From a virus: a DNA stretch of 48,938 bases. The notes beneath the pieces are model-generated. The model was not told where the DNA came from, searched no databases, and saw nothing but the letters and a program-made list of their open reading frames with translations. Positions within the stretch are counted from its first letter, which is position 1; each line of letters begins with the position of its first letter. Both the position numbers and the translations under genes were made by a program. The stretch lies in IMG/VR virus record IMGVR_UViG_3300046009_004579, positions 1 through 48,938 of that record; one strand, 5' to 3'. Of the stretch, positions 1 to 9,389 are shown in pieces.

Positions 1-1
1 A

Positions 2-991
2 TATGACCCAAATTGTAAATTTTGTTGTGATAACACATTTGTAAAAGATGCAATGAAGTCAAAAGAAGCATTGCCTCAATTACAAGAAATAGTTAAACAA
101 GCAATGATTGATTGTGTTAGTATTCAACAAACCATAGATACGATGGAAGGTGTTGAGGAACAATATAATGAATTGACCGACTTAAAAATAAAACTTGGAC
201 AATCCAAAGGTATCTTAAAAACGGCAGAGGCTGAATTGAAGGGGTTGGAAACAAAAGAAGAATTATTACAAACTCAATTAGATAAAGTTGAAGAAGATAT
301 TGAGAAGTATTTTGAAAACGAAGAAACAATTGAAAGCAATAAAGAGTTAGAAAAACAAATCAAAGAATTAGAGGTAGAGAAACATAAAATTGAGTTGGAT
401 ATTAAAGATATCAGTAAACAAATAGCAACTACAAATGGTTCTATATCATCATTACAGACTTATATAGACAATATCAAACAAAAGATGAATGAGGTTAAGG
501 ACTTAGAGGAAAAGAACCGATTATACACCTATTATTTGGATGCTGTAAAGAGAGATGGTATTCCATATGAATTGATTTCAAAAGCATTACCTGTTATTGA
601 AAATGAGGTAAACAATATTCTTGCACAAGTTGTAGACTTTGGTGTTACAATGGAAATGGATGGTAAATCAATCAATGCAAAAATAGTTTACGAAGACCAG
701 GAATGGCCTTTGGAGATGTGTAGTGGAATGGAGAAGTTTGTGAGTGGACTTGCTATTAGAGTTGCACTTATTAATGTATGTAACTTACCTCGTCCGAATT
801 TCTTAGTAGTAGACGAAGGATTTGGAACATTGGACGCAGATAACTTATCATCTTTATTTATGATGATGCAATATCTTAAAACTCAATTCGATTTCATTTG
901 GGTTATTTCTCACTTAGAACAAATGAGAGATATCGTAGATGGATTGATAGAAATAAAAAAAGTAAATGGGTTTAGTAAGATTGATTTCTAA
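2..991 (+). CDS. 46: Recombination endonuclease subunit gp46-like (SbcC/Rad50 family), 5'-truncated by window edge
   Basis: This is the C-terminal 329 residues of a Rad50/SbcC-type ATPase, the partner of the gp47 nuclease in T4-like recombination and DNA-end processing. The reading frame is open from base 2, upstream of the first ATG at 53, so the gene begins outside the window. The fragment opens with a zinc-hook motif CKFC (visible residues 5-8), followed by a long charged coiled coil of roughly 150 residues. The ABC signature follows (CSGMEKFVSG, near residue 240), then Walker B with catalytic acid (FLVVDEGFGTLD) and the H-loop region (VISHLEQM). This order matches the second half of the family from hook apex to C-terminal ATPase lobe. 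The 3' end overlaps the convergent minus-strand gene by 20 bp. The identification is firm; only the T4 gene number rests on family analogy. Confidence 0.93.
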   Translation, partial: YDPNCKFCCDNTFVKDAMKSKEALPQLQEIVKQAMIDCVSIQQTIDTMEGVEEQYNELTDLKIKLGQSKGILKTAEAELKGLETKEELLQTQLDKVEEDIEKYFENEETIESNKELEKQIKELEVEKHKIELDIKDISKQIATTNGSISSLQTYIDNIKQKMNEVKDLEEKNRLYTYYLDAVKRDGIPYELISKALPVIENEVNNILAQVVDFGVTMEMDGKSINAKIVYEDQEWPLEMCSGMEKFVSGLAIRVALINVCNLPRPNFLVVDEGFGTLDADNLSSLFMMMQYLKTQFDFIWVISHLEQMRDIVDGLIEIKKVNGFSKIDF

Positions 992-1157
992 GAACGACCT
1001 TATCAGCCTTCAACACACTAGATTGTGGTTTTGAGACACCGACGTGTTTTTTGATTAGATTTTCAACTAGACTGCCCATTTTAAACCCGTGTTCTTCACA
1101 ATACCCTTTGAGAAGTTCATGGGTTTCTTTTTTGATTTGTAACATTGCGTATTTCAT
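972..1157 (-). CDS. Small ribbon-helix-helix-like DNA-binding protein
   Basis: The product is 61 residues. It has a short beta-strand-like start (YAMLQIKKET) followed by two amphipathic helices (HELLKGYCEEHG and MGSLVENLIKKHV). This is the size and pattern of Arc/MetJ-type ribbon-helix-helix repressors, which dimerise and bind tandem operator half-sites. It is the only minus-strand gene I accept: it does not lie inside a longer plus-strand gene, it converges on gp46 with a 20 bp overlap, and it has its own upstream region. That 101 bp region, shared with the divergent tail gene at 1259, carries two copies of TAGTTTTCT spaced 30 bp apart. Autoregulation and control of the divergent tail gene are inferences. 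An antitoxin-like role is an alternative, but no toxin gene is adjacent. Confidence 0.7.
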   Translation of the reverse strand: MKYAMLQIKKETHELLKGYCEEHGFKMGSLVENLIKKHVGVSKPQSSVLKADKVVLRNQSY

Positions 1158-1164
1158 AACTTAT

Positions 1165-1208
1165 TTAGTTTTCTTTAGTATTATATAATGTATATTAGTT
1201 TTCTTTAG
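1165..1208. repeat. Two direct repeats, candidate operator for the RHH-like protein
   Basis: The 14-base sequence TTAGTTTTCTTTAG occurs at 1165-1178 and again identically at 1195-1208, exactly 30 bp apart, about three helical turns. Both lie in the divergent intergenic region between the RHH-like gene and the tail gene. The core TAGTTTTCT recurs twice, 10 bp apart, at 39607-39625 before the scaffold gene. Tandem phased half-sites are what ribbon-helix-helix dimers usually bind, so this is a candidate operator; binding is inferred. Confidence 0.55.
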
Positions 1209-1237
1209 ATAAATATGATATAATTCTTTTTTTAGAG

Positions 1238-1246
1238 ATATTTATT
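1238..1246 (+). promoter_or_regulatory. Candidate late-promoter-like element (ATATTTATT)
   Basis: ATATTTATT lies 12 bp before the ATG at 1259. It is a one-base variant of ATATTTATA, which recurs before genes at 27737, 33219, 36042 and 42762. The promoter role is inferred from position and recurrence. Confidence 0.4.
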
Positions 1247-1258
1247 TAAAAAGATTAA

Positions 1259-4200
1259 ATGGCTGTTATAAAGAAAACCTTATTTGCAAAAAATTTAGAT
1301 AAATACGCCGTATTGGTAAATGATACTCAATCGGATAGTAAATACTTTAAAATAACAGAACTACCTGATACATTTACTGGTGGAAAGAATGCATTCCTAA
1401 TTGCAGGTTCCGAATATTTAGTTCCTGATACTAAAATACAAATTGAATTAAAAGATTCTGCTGGTAATATAATTTATCATGAACCAGGTGAAGGTATAAT
1501 ATCATCATCAATTAATGGTGAATCGTTTGTTACTGAGTATTATGAAGGTGTTTCTAAAGTAGTTGCAGTATATGTTTATCCAGATACTGCATATGGCCCA
1601 TGTACACTTACAATATTGGGTGAATTGGGTGAATATCAAGATACAAATGGTCTTACACTTACTGTACCTTTAGATTGGGAAAATAAATACAATGTAAAAT
1701 GGCAAAAACAAATTGATGTAAACCCATCTCTTGCAAATACCACTAAGATTAGATTTTATAAAAGGCCTACGGTAAGTATTACTGAATTATTAGAACCAAT
1801 TTATAGAATAGAAAGTGGTTCTAAAGTAAGTTCAGGAATAAATCAATCTTTTGCAGAAATAAAGCTTTCACAATTAGAAACATTTGCAGGAGATGTAAAA
1901 AGAGTAAAAGTATTTAGAACTTCATTGGGTGATATATCCGATTTTAGTTTGATACAAGATATATTGGTTGAGTCAAAAGAATTATTAACTACATTTACAT
2001 TATCTGGAAGTGTTATTGGAAATACGGGAATATTTACATCAGAAACACTTAAAACTTTTTGGAATACGGGTTCGTTAAATACAGAACTTACATCTAGTAG
2101 AATTGAAAGTGGTGTAAAATTAAATGGTAGTGGATATTTTACATATACACAATCCTTAGATATAAAAAGTGCAAATACTTACGAATTAAATTTAGATGCA
2201 TTTTATTCCGCATCCACATCTAGTAATTTGGGGATATATTTGAGTTATGTTTCTCAATCTACAACATTTACAAGTAGTCTTGCAACTTTGGTAGGAACAC
2301 AACCTACAAAAAATTTATTAGATACGGTTATTCCTTTTAAAATAGATAGAAATTATCCATCTGCAAGTTTATATTTTTCACAATCACAAGGAGAGTGGCA
2401 TTTAGGAAATATTAGTTTAAGATTATCACAAGATACTGCATTTTCTCCTGATGAGATTTCTTTTATAACTCCAATGCCTACGGTAATTGGTAATGAAGAT
2501 TTTAATTTTAAGTTTGAATTTTTTGATGTTAATAATAACTATGTACCTGTATTTGTTACACAAAGTGCAAATTTTACAGGTGGTTCAAATACAATTACAA
2601 AATTATTAACTTTTGAGTCCGATAGAACTGCATTTAGATTTTCAACAGGTTCATTTGCAAATCCATCAAATCAATCGGTAAGATTTAAAACAATAAAAAC
2701 AAATTTTACAGGTTCAGTAACATATGCATCATCTGCATTTGATGTTGGTGGTAATTATATAGAACCATCAGCTTATGCCGGAACATATCCAGGTACATTT
2801 GTATCTCAAAATGATAATGGAGCACTTTTAAATATAAGTAGTTTTAGTGGAAGTGTTGCAAGTGTATTGGTTGGTTCAATTGTATATACTGCATCTTGTG
2901 AAGGTTTTCAAGAATTTGAAACAATTTATAGATTTGAAGATGGTGATAATGCACCTGGTGTTTTTGTAACTGCAAATACAAATCAGTTTATTTATAAGGC
3001 AACCGACTTATCTCTTAACCCAACAGGACAAATAATAACAATTGAAGCTAAACGTAAAAACTTAGCATCAACTTCAACTCCATTGACTATAAATTCAGGA
3101 AGTGGTAAACCACCACTAACTTTTGTCTCTACAAATACTACAAATGGTGTAGATACTTATACGATATCTGGAACTTCATATCCATATTCAACTAATGAAA
3201 CAATTTATTCTATTTCTGGTTCTGACCAATTTGGAAATGTATTTTCAGATGCAATCAAACTAAGTCCTGTAAAAATATTAGATGGTTTTTCAGTTGCAGT
3301 AAGTAATGAAAATACATCATTCCCTGCACTTTCAATAGGAACGGTGGTTGGTGGGTTTGCTGCAAGTAGTGGTTCTATAACAGTTAAAGTTGGTAATGAA
3401 ACTATAAATTATTCATCAACATTTGTAACCAATTCATTTAGTGCAAGTATTTCAACATTTAGTAATTTAACTCCAAATACATTTAACGGAACAAGTTATT
3501 CAATAAACGCTTTAAGTGCAGATAGTGGTTCTTTGACTTTATTAGTAAAATATAAAGATGGTGGTGAAACTATAATAAGTTCTTCAAAAGATATAACATA
3601 TTCAAAAGCAAAAATAGGAACTCCAAATGTTGTTGTAGCAGTTTCACCTGCAGCACAAACTGTAACGGCAAATTCGTTAGGAAACAATGCATCAACACCA
3701 ACATCATTGGTAGTAACTGCATTAGAAGGTGGTACAAATAGATTAACAGGAAATGTGAGTGCAGTAGGTACGGGTGTAACAATAGGAACTATAAGTGGAG
3801 GAACGATTCCTTTAAGTGCAGTAACTACCGATAATGCATCAGTAGCAATTACTGTAAATTATACCGATAGTGAAGGAACTACGGGTACTAAAACATTAAC
3901 TGCAACAATATCAAAAGCAAAGGCAGCTGCACCTACTACATTAGCATTATTATCATCAGAAACACAAACTATATTAAGTAGTTCGGCCGGTTTCGCTGCA
4001 CCTGCTACATTTACGACAACGGTAAATGAAGGTGGTTCTAATTACACATATAATGCAAGTTTGTCAAGTAATAGTACATATTATGTTTCATCTATAACCG
4101 GTGGTACTAATAGTAGTGGAACAATCACACCAACTACTCCAACAACAACAACGGGTACAACAGTTTCTTTAACTATATCTTATAAAAATTCAGAAGGAAC

Positions 4201-6208
4201 AACTGGTACAATAACTAAAACACATAAAGTTGCAGTTTCATTGGAAGGTACAAAAGGTGTAAATGGTGCAGATGGTGGAGCAGGACCGGGTGTTGTTTAT
4301 AGAGGAGATTGGGCAGCTAACACTACATATTTTTCATCATCTATTAGAGTGGATGTTGTAAGAGGTAGTGATAGTGAATATTGGTTGGTAAAAGTAGGAC
4401 ACACATCAACTGCAAATGGTGCATTAGATAAACCAATAACTGGTACATCTTATACAACATATTGGAGGCCATTTGGTGCAACATTTGAATCGGTGGCTAC
4501 GGATATTCTTTTGGCAAGAGATGCAACTATTACAAGAGGTCTGGTGATGGGGACATATGGTGCAACCGATAAAGGATTTATTAGAAGTGCAAATGCAACG
4601 GCACTTATGTCCGGTAAAGGATATTATTTAGATACAACGGGTAGTATGAGGTTTGGTGACCCCGGTGGTGGTTATATTAGATTTACCGAATCCGACGGTG
4701 TTAGAATAGCTGGTAACGTTGCAATTGAAGGAACTGTTACCATTGGTGCAACTGCTGCATCATCGGTTGAAAGTAAAGCAAATAGTGCACAACAAAATGC
4801 ATCCGCAAAAACCGCGGGTAGTGTTGGTGGTTGGTCAATAGATAGTGATGCAATTTATTCAGGAACAAAAGATGCGGATGGGTATACGGCTGGTGGTATA
4901 ACATTAAATAGTGGTGGGTCTATACATTCACCAAATTTTTATATAGATACGGCAGGTAGTGCATTTTTTAGAGGAAATGGGACATTTACAGGAACATTAA
5001 CTTCGACGGCTGGTAATATAGGTGGTTGGTCAATTGGTTCAACATTTATATCTGCATCTAGAACTTTATTAAAAAATGATGGTGTAATTGAATTAAGAAA
5101 TTCCGAACAAAATGTAAAAGTTACAATAGATGGTGGAACAACTTTACCTGACCCAACGGCTGGAGCTTCTAATATTAGTTTATCTTTACCGCAAATGGGC
5201 CCAAATACTGCTACTATAACGGTATACACCCAATATGTTTCAACAACAAACACAATAACAATAACCAACACCGGTTCATATAGATTTAGAGCAATCATAC
5301 CATCAAGTGCACAAAATGGAATAGTATCCAACGCATCTTTACAATGGATGATAGCTAGACTATATATAAATTCCGTTGAACGTCAAGTTATTACTGGATA
5401 TCTGCAACAATCGGTTGGAAATTATCCTGCTTTTGGATTAAATTTTACGGATTTTAATTTGAATTCGGGTGATACGGTGTATATTAGGTTAGAAAATGAT
5501 TTTTATGCATACAATGGTGCAACTGATATAGCTTATTATATTCCACCTACTACAATCACCGGCATTGCAAACGTTCCAAAAGTTGGTATAAATCAAGAAG
5601 GTTTTCAAATTATACAAGATTCAAGTAGATTTTTTACGATAAAACCATCTACATTAGATTTTTATAATAATAGTGTTGGTTCTCAAGATAGAAAAATAAT
5701 AGGTACACAGTCAGGCCCATTGGTACTTAATAATGCAGTAATGAATGAGTGGCACAATGGTTGGCAAAATGTATATCATAGAGAATCTACAACCCCACTT
5801 ATACAAGAAGCTGCTGGAGGTCATAATATTACATCATATTATTGGGGTGGAAAAAACAGAGCGTTTCAAATTATAAGAGCATATGGAATAATTGGAACCG
5901 GTGTATCAACCAATTGGTATACTACTTATGATTATTTGTATAAACCGGATTATTTTTGGTATAATGTGGACACTGTTACCAGAAATGGTGCATTTGAATA
6001 TACTATAACATTTGTTGAACCAATATATTCATATGATACCGTAAGAGAAGGAACGGAATATTATAGTGTATTTGTAGGAGGAAGAGGCCAAACGCCTGGT
6101 TTTGGGCTACCATGGGTTACCAATATTTCAAATACAGGTTTTAAAGTTTTCTTTTACCAATTGGAAGATAAAGAAGATGCACAATTTTCATTTATGGTAG
6201 TAAAATAA
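1259..6208 (+). CDS. Giant tail-tip/fibre protein with Ig-like repeats
   Basis: This 1649-residue virion protein probably forms part of the tail tip or a fibre and contributes to host recognition. The first ~500 residues are beta-rich and resemble a baseplate-attachment region. Several Ig-like beta-sandwich repeats follow, rich in Thr, Ser, Gly and Val; two neighbouring repeats share a TEGTTGT-like/ITISKAKA pattern between residues ~780 and 990. Near residue 995 there is a short collagen-like stretch (GTKGVNGADGGAGPG), then a WAANTTYFSSS carbohydrate-binding-like segment. Between ~1080 and 1270 come fibre elements, including two copies of GGWSI (near 1189 and 1254) typical of phage host-specificity proteins. 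The C-terminus is a beta-rich domain ending FSFMVVK. No signal peptide or membrane segment is seen. The small genes behind it, including a likely chaperone, support a fibre role. The exact T4 counterpart is unclear. Confidence 0.8.
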   Translation: MAVIKKTLFAKNLDKYAVLVNDTQSDSKYFKITELPDTFTGGKNAFLIAGSEYLVPDTKIQIELKDSAGNIIYHEPGEGIISSSINGESFVTEYYEGVSKVVAVYVYPDTAYGPCTLTILGELGEYQDTNGLTLTVPLDWENKYNVKWQKQIDVNPSLANTTKIRFYKRPTVSITELLEPIYRIESGSKVSSGINQSFAEIKLSQLETFAGDVKRVKVFRTSLGDISDFSLIQDILVESKELLTTFTLSGSVIGNTGIFTSETLKTFWNTGSLNTELTSSRIESGVKLNGSGYFTYTQSLDIKSANTYELNLDAFYSASTSSNLGIYLSYVSQSTTFTSSLATLVGTQPTKNLLDTVIPFKIDRNYPSASLYFSQSQGEWHLGNISLRLSQDTAFSPDEISFITPMPTVIGNEDFNFKFEFFDVNNNYVPVFVTQSANFTGGSNTITKLLTFESDRTAFRFSTGSFANPSNQSVRFKTIKTNFTGSVTYASSAFDVGGNYIEPSAYAGTYPGTFVSQNDNGALLNISSFSGSVASVLVGSIVYTASCEGFQEFETIYRFEDGDNAPGVFVTANTNQFIYKATDLSLNPTGQIITIEAKRKNLASTSTPLTINSGSGKPPLTFVSTNTTNGVDTYTISGTSYPYSTNETIYSISGSDQFGNVFSDAIKLSPVKILDGFSVAVSNENTSFPALSIGTVVGGFAASSGSITVKVGNETINYSSTFVTNSFSASISTFSNLTPNTFNGTSYSINALSADSGSLTLLVKYKDGGETIISSSKDITYSKAKIGTPNVVVAVSPAAQTVTANSLGNNASTPTSLVVTALEGGTNRLTGNVSAVGTGVTIGTISGGTIPLSAVTTDNASVAITVNYTDSEGTTGTKTLTATISKAKAAAPTTLALLSSETQTILSSSAGFAAPATFTTTVNEGGSNYTYNASLSSNSTYYVSSITGGTNSSGTITPTTPTTTTGTTVSLTISYKNSEGTTGTITKTHKVAVSLEGTKGVNGADGGAGPGVVYRGDWAANTTYFSSSIRVDVVRGSDSEYWLVKVGHTSTANGALDKPITGTSYTTYWRPFGATFESVATDILLARDATITRGLVMGTYGATDKGFIRSANATALMSGKGYYLDTTGSMRFGDPGGGYIRFTESDGVRIAGNVAIEGTVTIGATAASSVESKANSAQQNASAKTAGSVGGWSIDSDAIYSGTKDADGYTAGGITLNSGGSIHSPNFYIDTAGSAFFRGNGTFTGTLTSTAGNIGGWSIGSTFISASRTLLKNDGVIELRNSEQNVKVTIDGGTTLPDPTAGASNISLSLPQMGPNTATITVYTQYVSTTNTITITNTGSYRFRAIIPSSAQNGIVSNASLQWMIARLYINSVERQVITGYLQQSVGNYPAFGLNFTDFNLNSGDTVYIRLENDFYAYNGATDIAYYIPPTTITGIANVPKVGINQEGFQIIQDSSRFFTIKPSTLDFYNNSVGSQDRKIIGTQSGPLVLNNAVMNEWHNGWQNVYHRESTTPLIQEAAGGHNITSYYWGGKNRAFQIIRAYGIIGTGVSTNWYTTYDYLYKPDYFWYNVDTVTRNGAFEYTITFVEPIYSYDTVREGTEYYSVFVGGRGQTPGFGLPWVTNISNTGFKVFFYQLEDKEDAQFSFMVVK

Positions 6209-6213
6209 AAAAT

Positions 6214-6501
6214 ATGAAAAAATATATAATTATATTTCCAAATACAATTCCCAATTCAAGTTCAAAGTTTTGTATGACAATGGATAAAATTTTAGCCGAT
6301 AATATAAACGAATGTATATCGTATGGATTTTTATCCGTACCACTAAACTGGCCGTTCTTAGTAATAAACTTTGAAGATATTGACGAAACATTTTGGGACG
6401 CATATGAACCTGATTTTTCAAATCCGACAAGTTATGGTAAAAATGAAAAAATGCAAAAACATTTTGTCAATATCGGCCACATTGATAATTGGAATAATTA
6501 A
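6214..6501 (+). CDS. Hypothetical protein, 95 aa
   Basis: I do not recognise a family. The protein starts with a hydrophobic strand (KKYIIIFPNTIPN), contains a single Cys and many aromatic residues in its second half, and ends in a polar segment (HIDNWNN). It starts 5 bp after the tail-tip stop codon and ends 11 bp before a probable fibre-assembly protein, so it is probably co-expressed with both. It could be an accessory fibre or tail-assembly factor, but only its position supports this. Confidence 0.6.
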   Translation: MKKYIIIFPNTIPNSSSKFCMTMDKILADNINECISYGFLSVPLNWPFLVINFEDIDETFWDAYEPDFSNPTSYGKNEKMQKHFVNIGHIDNWNN

Positions 6502-6512
6502 AAATAACTAAT

Positions 6513-6773
6513 ATGTTAAATATAAACATTGAGAAAGCATTAGAAATTCATAAAATACAAATTAGAAAAAAAAGAGAAGCTATTTTTAAAGATTTGGATA
6601 TACAATTTATGAAATCGTTAGAACAAGGAAACTCAACATTAGCTGCAGAAGTTGGTGTAAAAAAACAAGCATTAAGAGATGCAACCAATATAGAAAGTGG
6701 TAGTATATCAACATTGGAAGAAATAAAATCATTGTGGGAAGAAAATTTATTAGGTGAAACTCCTTACAAATAA
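6513..6773 (+). CDS. Probable tail-fibre assembly/chaperone-like protein
   Basis: This 86-residue protein is mostly helical and charged. The pattern KALEIHKIQIRKKREAIFK, then DLDIQFMKSLE and KQALRDATN, followed by a C-terminal EEIKSLWEENLLG, resembles the C-terminal helical domain of phage tail-fibre assembly proteins. Those proteins commonly carry an R(K)..LD..F..ALE..D....KQ.LRD motif. Its place directly behind a giant tail-tip gene fits a chaperone that helps fold or trimerise the fibre. The family assignment rests on this motif and genomic context. Confidence 0.55.
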   Translation: MLNINIEKALEIHKIQIRKKREAIFKDLDIQFMKSLEQGNSTLAAEVGVKKQALRDATNIESGSISTLEEIKSLWEENLLGETPYK

Positions 6774-6776
6774 GTT

Positions 6777-7760
6777 ATGATAGTTTTTATTACAACAGGT
6801 TACGGAAAAAATGTTATAGGTGGTGCCGATTTATGGTGCAATAACTTTATAGAAAATGTTTTACCATTAGTCAAAGAAGATTATAAAATCGTAATTGATG
6901 GTAGACCTTTAATTAAAGAATTTGGTACAATATACACTTACGAAAACGAAAAAGAAGTTGATAAAATATTAGATGAGTGTGATAAGATTATTTTTTTACA
7001 CCATTCTTATAAACCAAATCCTATTATTAAAAATTATTTACACAAAACTTATCTTACATTTGTCCATGCTTTTATTCCTGATATGTTAGGATTAAATTCG
7101 GATTATGAAAATATAATGACAAAGGTTGATTGGGAATGGCAAAAAGAAATATTAGATAATTCTGACAATATAGTTTGGATAGGTTATGAAAAAGATACGA
7201 TACATAAGGAATATCCAAAAACAAAAACTATTACAAATTACTATGAGTGGAAACATAATAAACCATTTACAGGAATTATAACTAATAAAATTGGATACGC
7301 TGCAAGATGTGAAACCCGAAAGAATGCACATTATTTAGATTACATTCCATCAATTATATTTTCAAACAAATATGATTACAAAAGAATGTTAGAAGGTTCA
7401 AAAACCAATTCCGACTATCATAGGTTTATGGAATTTGATTATACATTTCATAATAAATTCTTTGAAAGTAATTTTCAAATATTTCATGGATGTTATACAA
7501 AAGAACCATTTGGGTATGCAATATTTGATGCAGTTGATAATGGCAAAGTTCCAATTATACATACCGATTGGATGAAACACATTGATTATAAATATAGAGC
7601 AAATAGTAAAGGAGAATTTCATCAAAGATATTTAGAAATACAAGAGGATGGTTTTGCAAAAGTAAATTTAGAATTTTGTAAATTAAGAAAAGGACTAACA
7701 AAATATACAAATAAACAAAATTGGATTAAAAAAATATGCAGTTACTTAATCAAAAATTAA
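6777..7760 (+). CDS. GT-B-type glycosyltransferase, first gene of the sugar cassette
   Basis: The 327-residue protein has the two-lobe layout of a GT-B (GT4-like) glycosyltransferase. The N-terminal lobe opens with VFITTGYGKNVIGGADLW, a Gly-rich acceptor-site loop as in GT4 enzymes. The C-terminal lobe contains YTKEPFGYAIFDAVDNGKVPII near residues 240-262, matching the E-x7-E-like donor-binding segment, although the second acidic residue is Asp. It would transfer a sugar from an activated donor to an unknown acceptor in the cytoplasm. It starts 3 bp after the chaperone-like gene and overlaps the next gene by 25 bp, so translation is probably coupled. Substrate is unknown. Confidence 0.65.
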   Translation: MIVFITTGYGKNVIGGADLWCNNFIENVLPLVKEDYKIVIDGRPLIKEFGTIYTYENEKEVDKILDECDKIIFLHHSYKPNPIIKNYLHKTYLTFVHAFIPDMLGLNSDYENIMTKVDWEWQKEILDNSDNIVWIGYEKDTIHKEYPKTKTITNYYEWKHNKPFTGIITNKIGYAARCETRKNAHYLDYIPSIIFSNKYDYKRMLEGSKTNSDYHRFMEFDYTFHNKFFESNFQIFHGCYTKEPFGYAIFDAVDNGKVPIIHTDWMKHIDYKYRANSKGEFHQRYLEIQEDGFAKVNLEFCKLRKGLTKYTNKQNWIKKICSYLIKN

Positions 7761-8491
7761 TAAAAGAATATCTTACCAATAATCATACAATTGATGAAAA
7801 TGGAAATATGATTTTGGAACCAGTAAAATATCGTTGGTCTCATGGAGCAACCGATTTACACTTAGGAGACGGGTTAATGATATATTCACTTATAATGTTT
7901 AATAGAGCAAAGATATGTGTCTGTATTGGGTCAGGAGGTGGATTTATACCTCGTCTTATGACCCAAGCTAGAAAGGATTTATGGGAACAAAAAATATTTG
8001 AAGGAAATCCACAACAAGAATGGGGAGATATTGGAACTACAATAATAATTGATGCTGCAAATGGTATTGGTGGCCATACTGATTGGTTAAACGAAGATTC
8101 TTTTTTAAGATATCATTTTACACCACAAATAATTTTAGAAACATCGGAAAAATCATTTTATGATTATTTTGTAAGACAAGATATTAAAATAGATTATTTG
8201 CACATAGATGGTGACCATTCTTATGAGGGAGTTAAAAAAGATTTTGAATTATATTCAACGATTATGTCTGAAAATTCAATTATTACTATTCATGATAGTG
8301 ACCAAAATTATCATGATACACTTATAGTTACTGAAAATTCTAAAAAAGATTTTGTTCCCTTTGAAGGCCCTGCAAGGTTTATTAAAGATTTAGAAAAAAA
8401 TGAGGATTGGAATTTGGTAAATTTAAAAAATTTCCGTATGTTTGATAAAAAAGTTACAAGTACAGGTTTAACACTGTTAACTAGAAAATAA
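7736..8491 (+). CDS. SAM-dependent methyltransferase-like protein (Methyltransf_24 type)
   Basis: This 251-residue protein looks like a class I methyltransferase of the type found in sugar and antibiotic clusters. Evidence is a Gly-rich loop (CIGSGGGFIPRL, near residue 62) and the hallmark strand/turn IDYLHIDGDHSYEGVKKDF (~151-169), in which the acidic DGDHSYE segment is characteristic of Methyltransf_24 proteins. A later IITIHDSD segment (~179) is also typical. It could methylate a sugar of the glycan. The start at 7736 lies inside the previous gene (25 bp overlap) in an A-rich context without a Shine-Dalgarno. The acceptor is unknown. Confidence 0.7.
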   Translation: MQLLNQKLIKEYLTNNHTIDENGNMILEPVKYRWSHGATDLHLGDGLMIYSLIMFNRAKICVCIGSGGGFIPRLMTQARKDLWEQKIFEGNPQQEWGDIGTTIIIDAANGIGGHTDWLNEDSFLRYHFTPQIILETSEKSFYDYFVRQDIKIDYLHIDGDHSYEGVKKDFELYSTIMSENSIITIHDSDQNYHDTLIVTENSKKDFVPFEGPARFIKDLEKNEDWNLVNLKNFRMFDKKVTSTGLTLLTRK

Positions 8492-8499
8492 AAAACTAA

Positions 8500-9342
8500 A
8501 TGAAAAAAACAAGATTAGTAACAGTTACAGGTTCAAGAACATTAACACTTTGGCATATGTTAAATCATTATAAAAATATGGTGGATGAAATGTATGTCGT
8601 AGTTTATGAGTGGGATGGTACAAATATTTTAAAAGAAGTTGGTAGAATATTAGAAAATTTTCCAACAGCTAAGATTGTTAAAGTAGAAAAAAGAGAAAAG
8701 TTTAATTGGGAAGTTGTTACACAATTATATAATGAAATAAAATTGATGCATCCTGACGATTGGTGGGTTGTTTCCGATGATGATGAATTGCATGTATATC
8801 AAATGCCTTTACCATTTATGATTGAAGATTGTGAAGAAAATAATTGGGACATTATAAGAGGTGGTTTTATTGATAGAATTGGTGAAGATGGTATTTTTCC
8901 TGAAATACAACCATATAAAAATATATTTCACCAATTTCCATTAGCTGGGTTTTTTAGATATCCATTATCAGGTGCTTGTCCTAATAAAGTGTGTGTTATG
9001 AAAGGATATGTTGAGATAACTTCCGGACAACACTATGCTAAATTAAATGGTGAAACCACTTGGGGCTTACAATCCAATAATAAATCAATAGCACCTATCG
9101 ATAGATATTCTATACAGGTTCATCATTTTAAATGGGATTCGACTTGTGTAGAAAGAATTAAAGCTGTAGCAGATATTAAAAAAGATTATGCATACTCAAA
9201 AGAATATTTAAAAATGTATCAAGCAATTAGAAGTAATAATTTTCAAATTGACATCACTAATCCAGAATTTATGATGGAAAATATAGGTGAAGGAGAATAT
9301 TCTCAATGGAAAAATCTTTTTGAAAAAATTATTACAATATAA
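8500..9342 (+). CDS. GT-A-type glycosyltransferase (Glyco_tranf_2_4-like)
   Basis: The 280-residue protein opens with a nucleotide-binding-like strand (RLVTVTGSRTLTLWHMLNHY), as in Glyco_tranf_2_4/GT92-like enzymes that begin by describing an acceptor-facing loop. The metal-binding acidic cluster VVSDDDELHVY is near residues 89-99. A downstream VHHFKWDS (near 206) resembles the conserved HxKW-type motif of that group. It probably transfers a hexose. It sits 8 bp after the methyltransferase, and a 47 bp gap with a promoter-like element follows. The donor and acceptor cannot be told from the sequence. Confidence 0.65.
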   Translation: MKKTRLVTVTGSRTLTLWHMLNHYKNMVDEMYVVVYEWDGTNILKEVGRILENFPTAKIVKVEKREKFNWEVVTQLYNEIKLMHPDDWWVVSDDDELHVYQMPLPFMIEDCEENNWDIIRGGFIDRIGEDGIFPEIQPYKNIFHQFPLAGFFRYPLSGACPNKVCVMKGYVEITSGQHYAKLNGETTWGLQSNNKSIAPIDRYSIQVHHFKWDSTCVERIKAVADIKKDYAYSKEYLKMYQAIRSNNFQIDITNPEFMMENIGEGEYSQWKNLFEKIITI

Positions 9343-9367
9343 TTTGGTAATATCGATAAAAAATCAT

Positions 9368-9374
9368 ATATTTA
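9368..9374 (+). promoter_or_regulatory. Candidate promoter-like element (ATATTTA)
   Basis: ATATTTA (within ATATATTTAAA) lies 15 bp before the ATG at 9390, in one of the few gaps of the sugar cassette. It matches the core of the recurrent ATATTTATA element. It could drive the long run of overlapping genes downstream; this is inference. Confidence 0.35.
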
Positions 9375-9389
9375 AAAAAATAAGTTATT

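Noticed and set aside
4243-4290. True collagen-like repeat in the tail-tip protein
   Set aside because: Only about five imperfect Gly-x-y triplets are present, too short to call a collagen domain.
4939-5331. 130-residue minus-strand frame inside the tail-tip gene
   Set aside because: It is antisense to clear beta-rich fibre sequence, with no own start context or motif.
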